From Arsenophonus endosymbiont of Aleurodicus floccissimus (GTDB lineage Bacteria > Pseudomonadota > Gammaproteobacteria > Enterobacterales > Enterobacteriaceae): DNA of 64,000 nt. This document shows positions 63,938-64,000 of this stretch, piece by piece. The stretch covers positions 496,001-560,000 of the forward strand of contig NZ_OUND01000001.1 in assembly GCF_900343025.1 (NCBI RefSeq), in the 5' to 3' direction. The translations under genes were made by a program, and so were the position numbers. Below the pieces are notes generated by a model. It was not told the origin of the DNA and searched no databases. It was given only the letters and a program-made list of their open reading frames with translations. Numbering within the stretch: position 1 is the stretch's first letter; every line of letters starts with the position of its first letter.

Positions 63938-64000
63938 ATGAAGAAATCGTTAGTAGCTGTAGGTGTCATTGTAATTGTTGCCGTAATTTGGACAATTGGC
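63938..64000 (+). CDS. ydgA: DUF945 protein YdgA (N-terminal fragment, cut by window end)
   Basis: Only 21 codons are in the window: MKKSLVAVGVIVIVAVIWTI, a membrane/signal segment nearly identical to the start of E. coli YdgA (about 502 residues, inner-membrane DUF945 protein), and in the right place after manA. Whether the rest is intact cannot be seen. Confidence 0.8.
   Translation, partial: MKKSLVAVGVIVIVAVIWTIG

Noticed and set aside
50221-64000. A dif recombination site, expected somewhere in a terminus region
   Set aside because: I found no sequence resembling the 28-bp XerC/XerD site in the intergenic regions I read; it may lie outside this window.
1-64000. Insertion sequences, prophage genes, tRNA or rRNA genes
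   Set aside because: No transposase, integrase, phage structural gene, tRNA cloverleaf or rRNA stretch was recognised despite the high pseudogene load.

Overview
The window is AT-rich gammaproteobacterial DNA. Gene content and local order match the replication-terminus half of the Escherichia coli chromosome: mepM-lpxM-pykA-hexR-zwf, tsaB-yeaY-fadD-rnd, minCDE-ycgL-ycgM-ycgN, ldhA-ydbH-ynbE-ydbL-hrpA, ydgI-ydgH-pntAB-uspE-fnr, ydfG-ynfB-ynfD-ynfK-mlc-ynfM-tus-fumC-manA-ydgA. About two thirds of the recognisable genes are broken by frameshifts, nonsense codons or internal deletions. Together with toxin, haemagglutinin, fimbrial and protease remnants, this suggests a recently host-restricted insect symbiont of the Morganellaceae, Arsenophonus-like. 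That placement is inference; there is no rRNA here to prove it.

Layout. 1-8 kb: mepM (cut by the window edge), lpxM and zwf are intact; pykA, hexR and a small two-partner-secretion (TPS) haemagglutinin are dead. 8-17.4 kb: intact mdtJI and tsaB between a broken serralysin, yoaB, yoaA, yeaY, fadD and rnd. 17.6-24.5 kb: a second TPS protein interrupted by a 168-bp octanucleotide repeat, a fully decayed minCDE operon, a shifted ycgL, a truncated lytic transglycosylase, intact ycgM, ycgN and an acetyltransferase, then a deleted ldhA. 24.6-31 kb: decayed ydbH, ydbL and hrpA around intact ynbE, and two fimbrial subunits, one intact. 31.4-39.3 kb: ydgI, ydgH, pntA, pntB, uspE and fnr, all broken. 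39.7-43.9 kb: a broken quinone oxidoreductase, an unknown exported protein, intact ahpC with an OxyR-type operator, and broken ahpF. 43.9-50.2 kb (accessory): one 5.3-kb wreck of a large effector or toxin with a pentapeptide-repeat section and a SopA/NleL-like C-terminus, then a broken bactofilin. 50.8-64 kb: intact cdh, ynfB, ynfM, fumC and manA; broken ydfG, ynfD, ynfK, mlc, a DASS-family transporter, a PqaA-like gene and tus. The tus remnant still has a near-perfect Ter site upstream. The window ends in the first codons of ydgA.

Functional reading. What survives is envelope maintenance (MepM, LpxM, Cdh), the pentose-phosphate entry step (Zwf, with its repressor HexR dead), tRNA t6A synthesis (TsaB), fumarase, mannose-6-phosphate isomerase, AhpC and a few transporters. 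Anaerobic control (Fnr), D-lactate fermentation (LdhA), transhydrogenase (PntAB), Min-based septum placement, fatty-acid activation (FadD), Tus fork arrest and most host-interaction genes appear lost or frameshifted.
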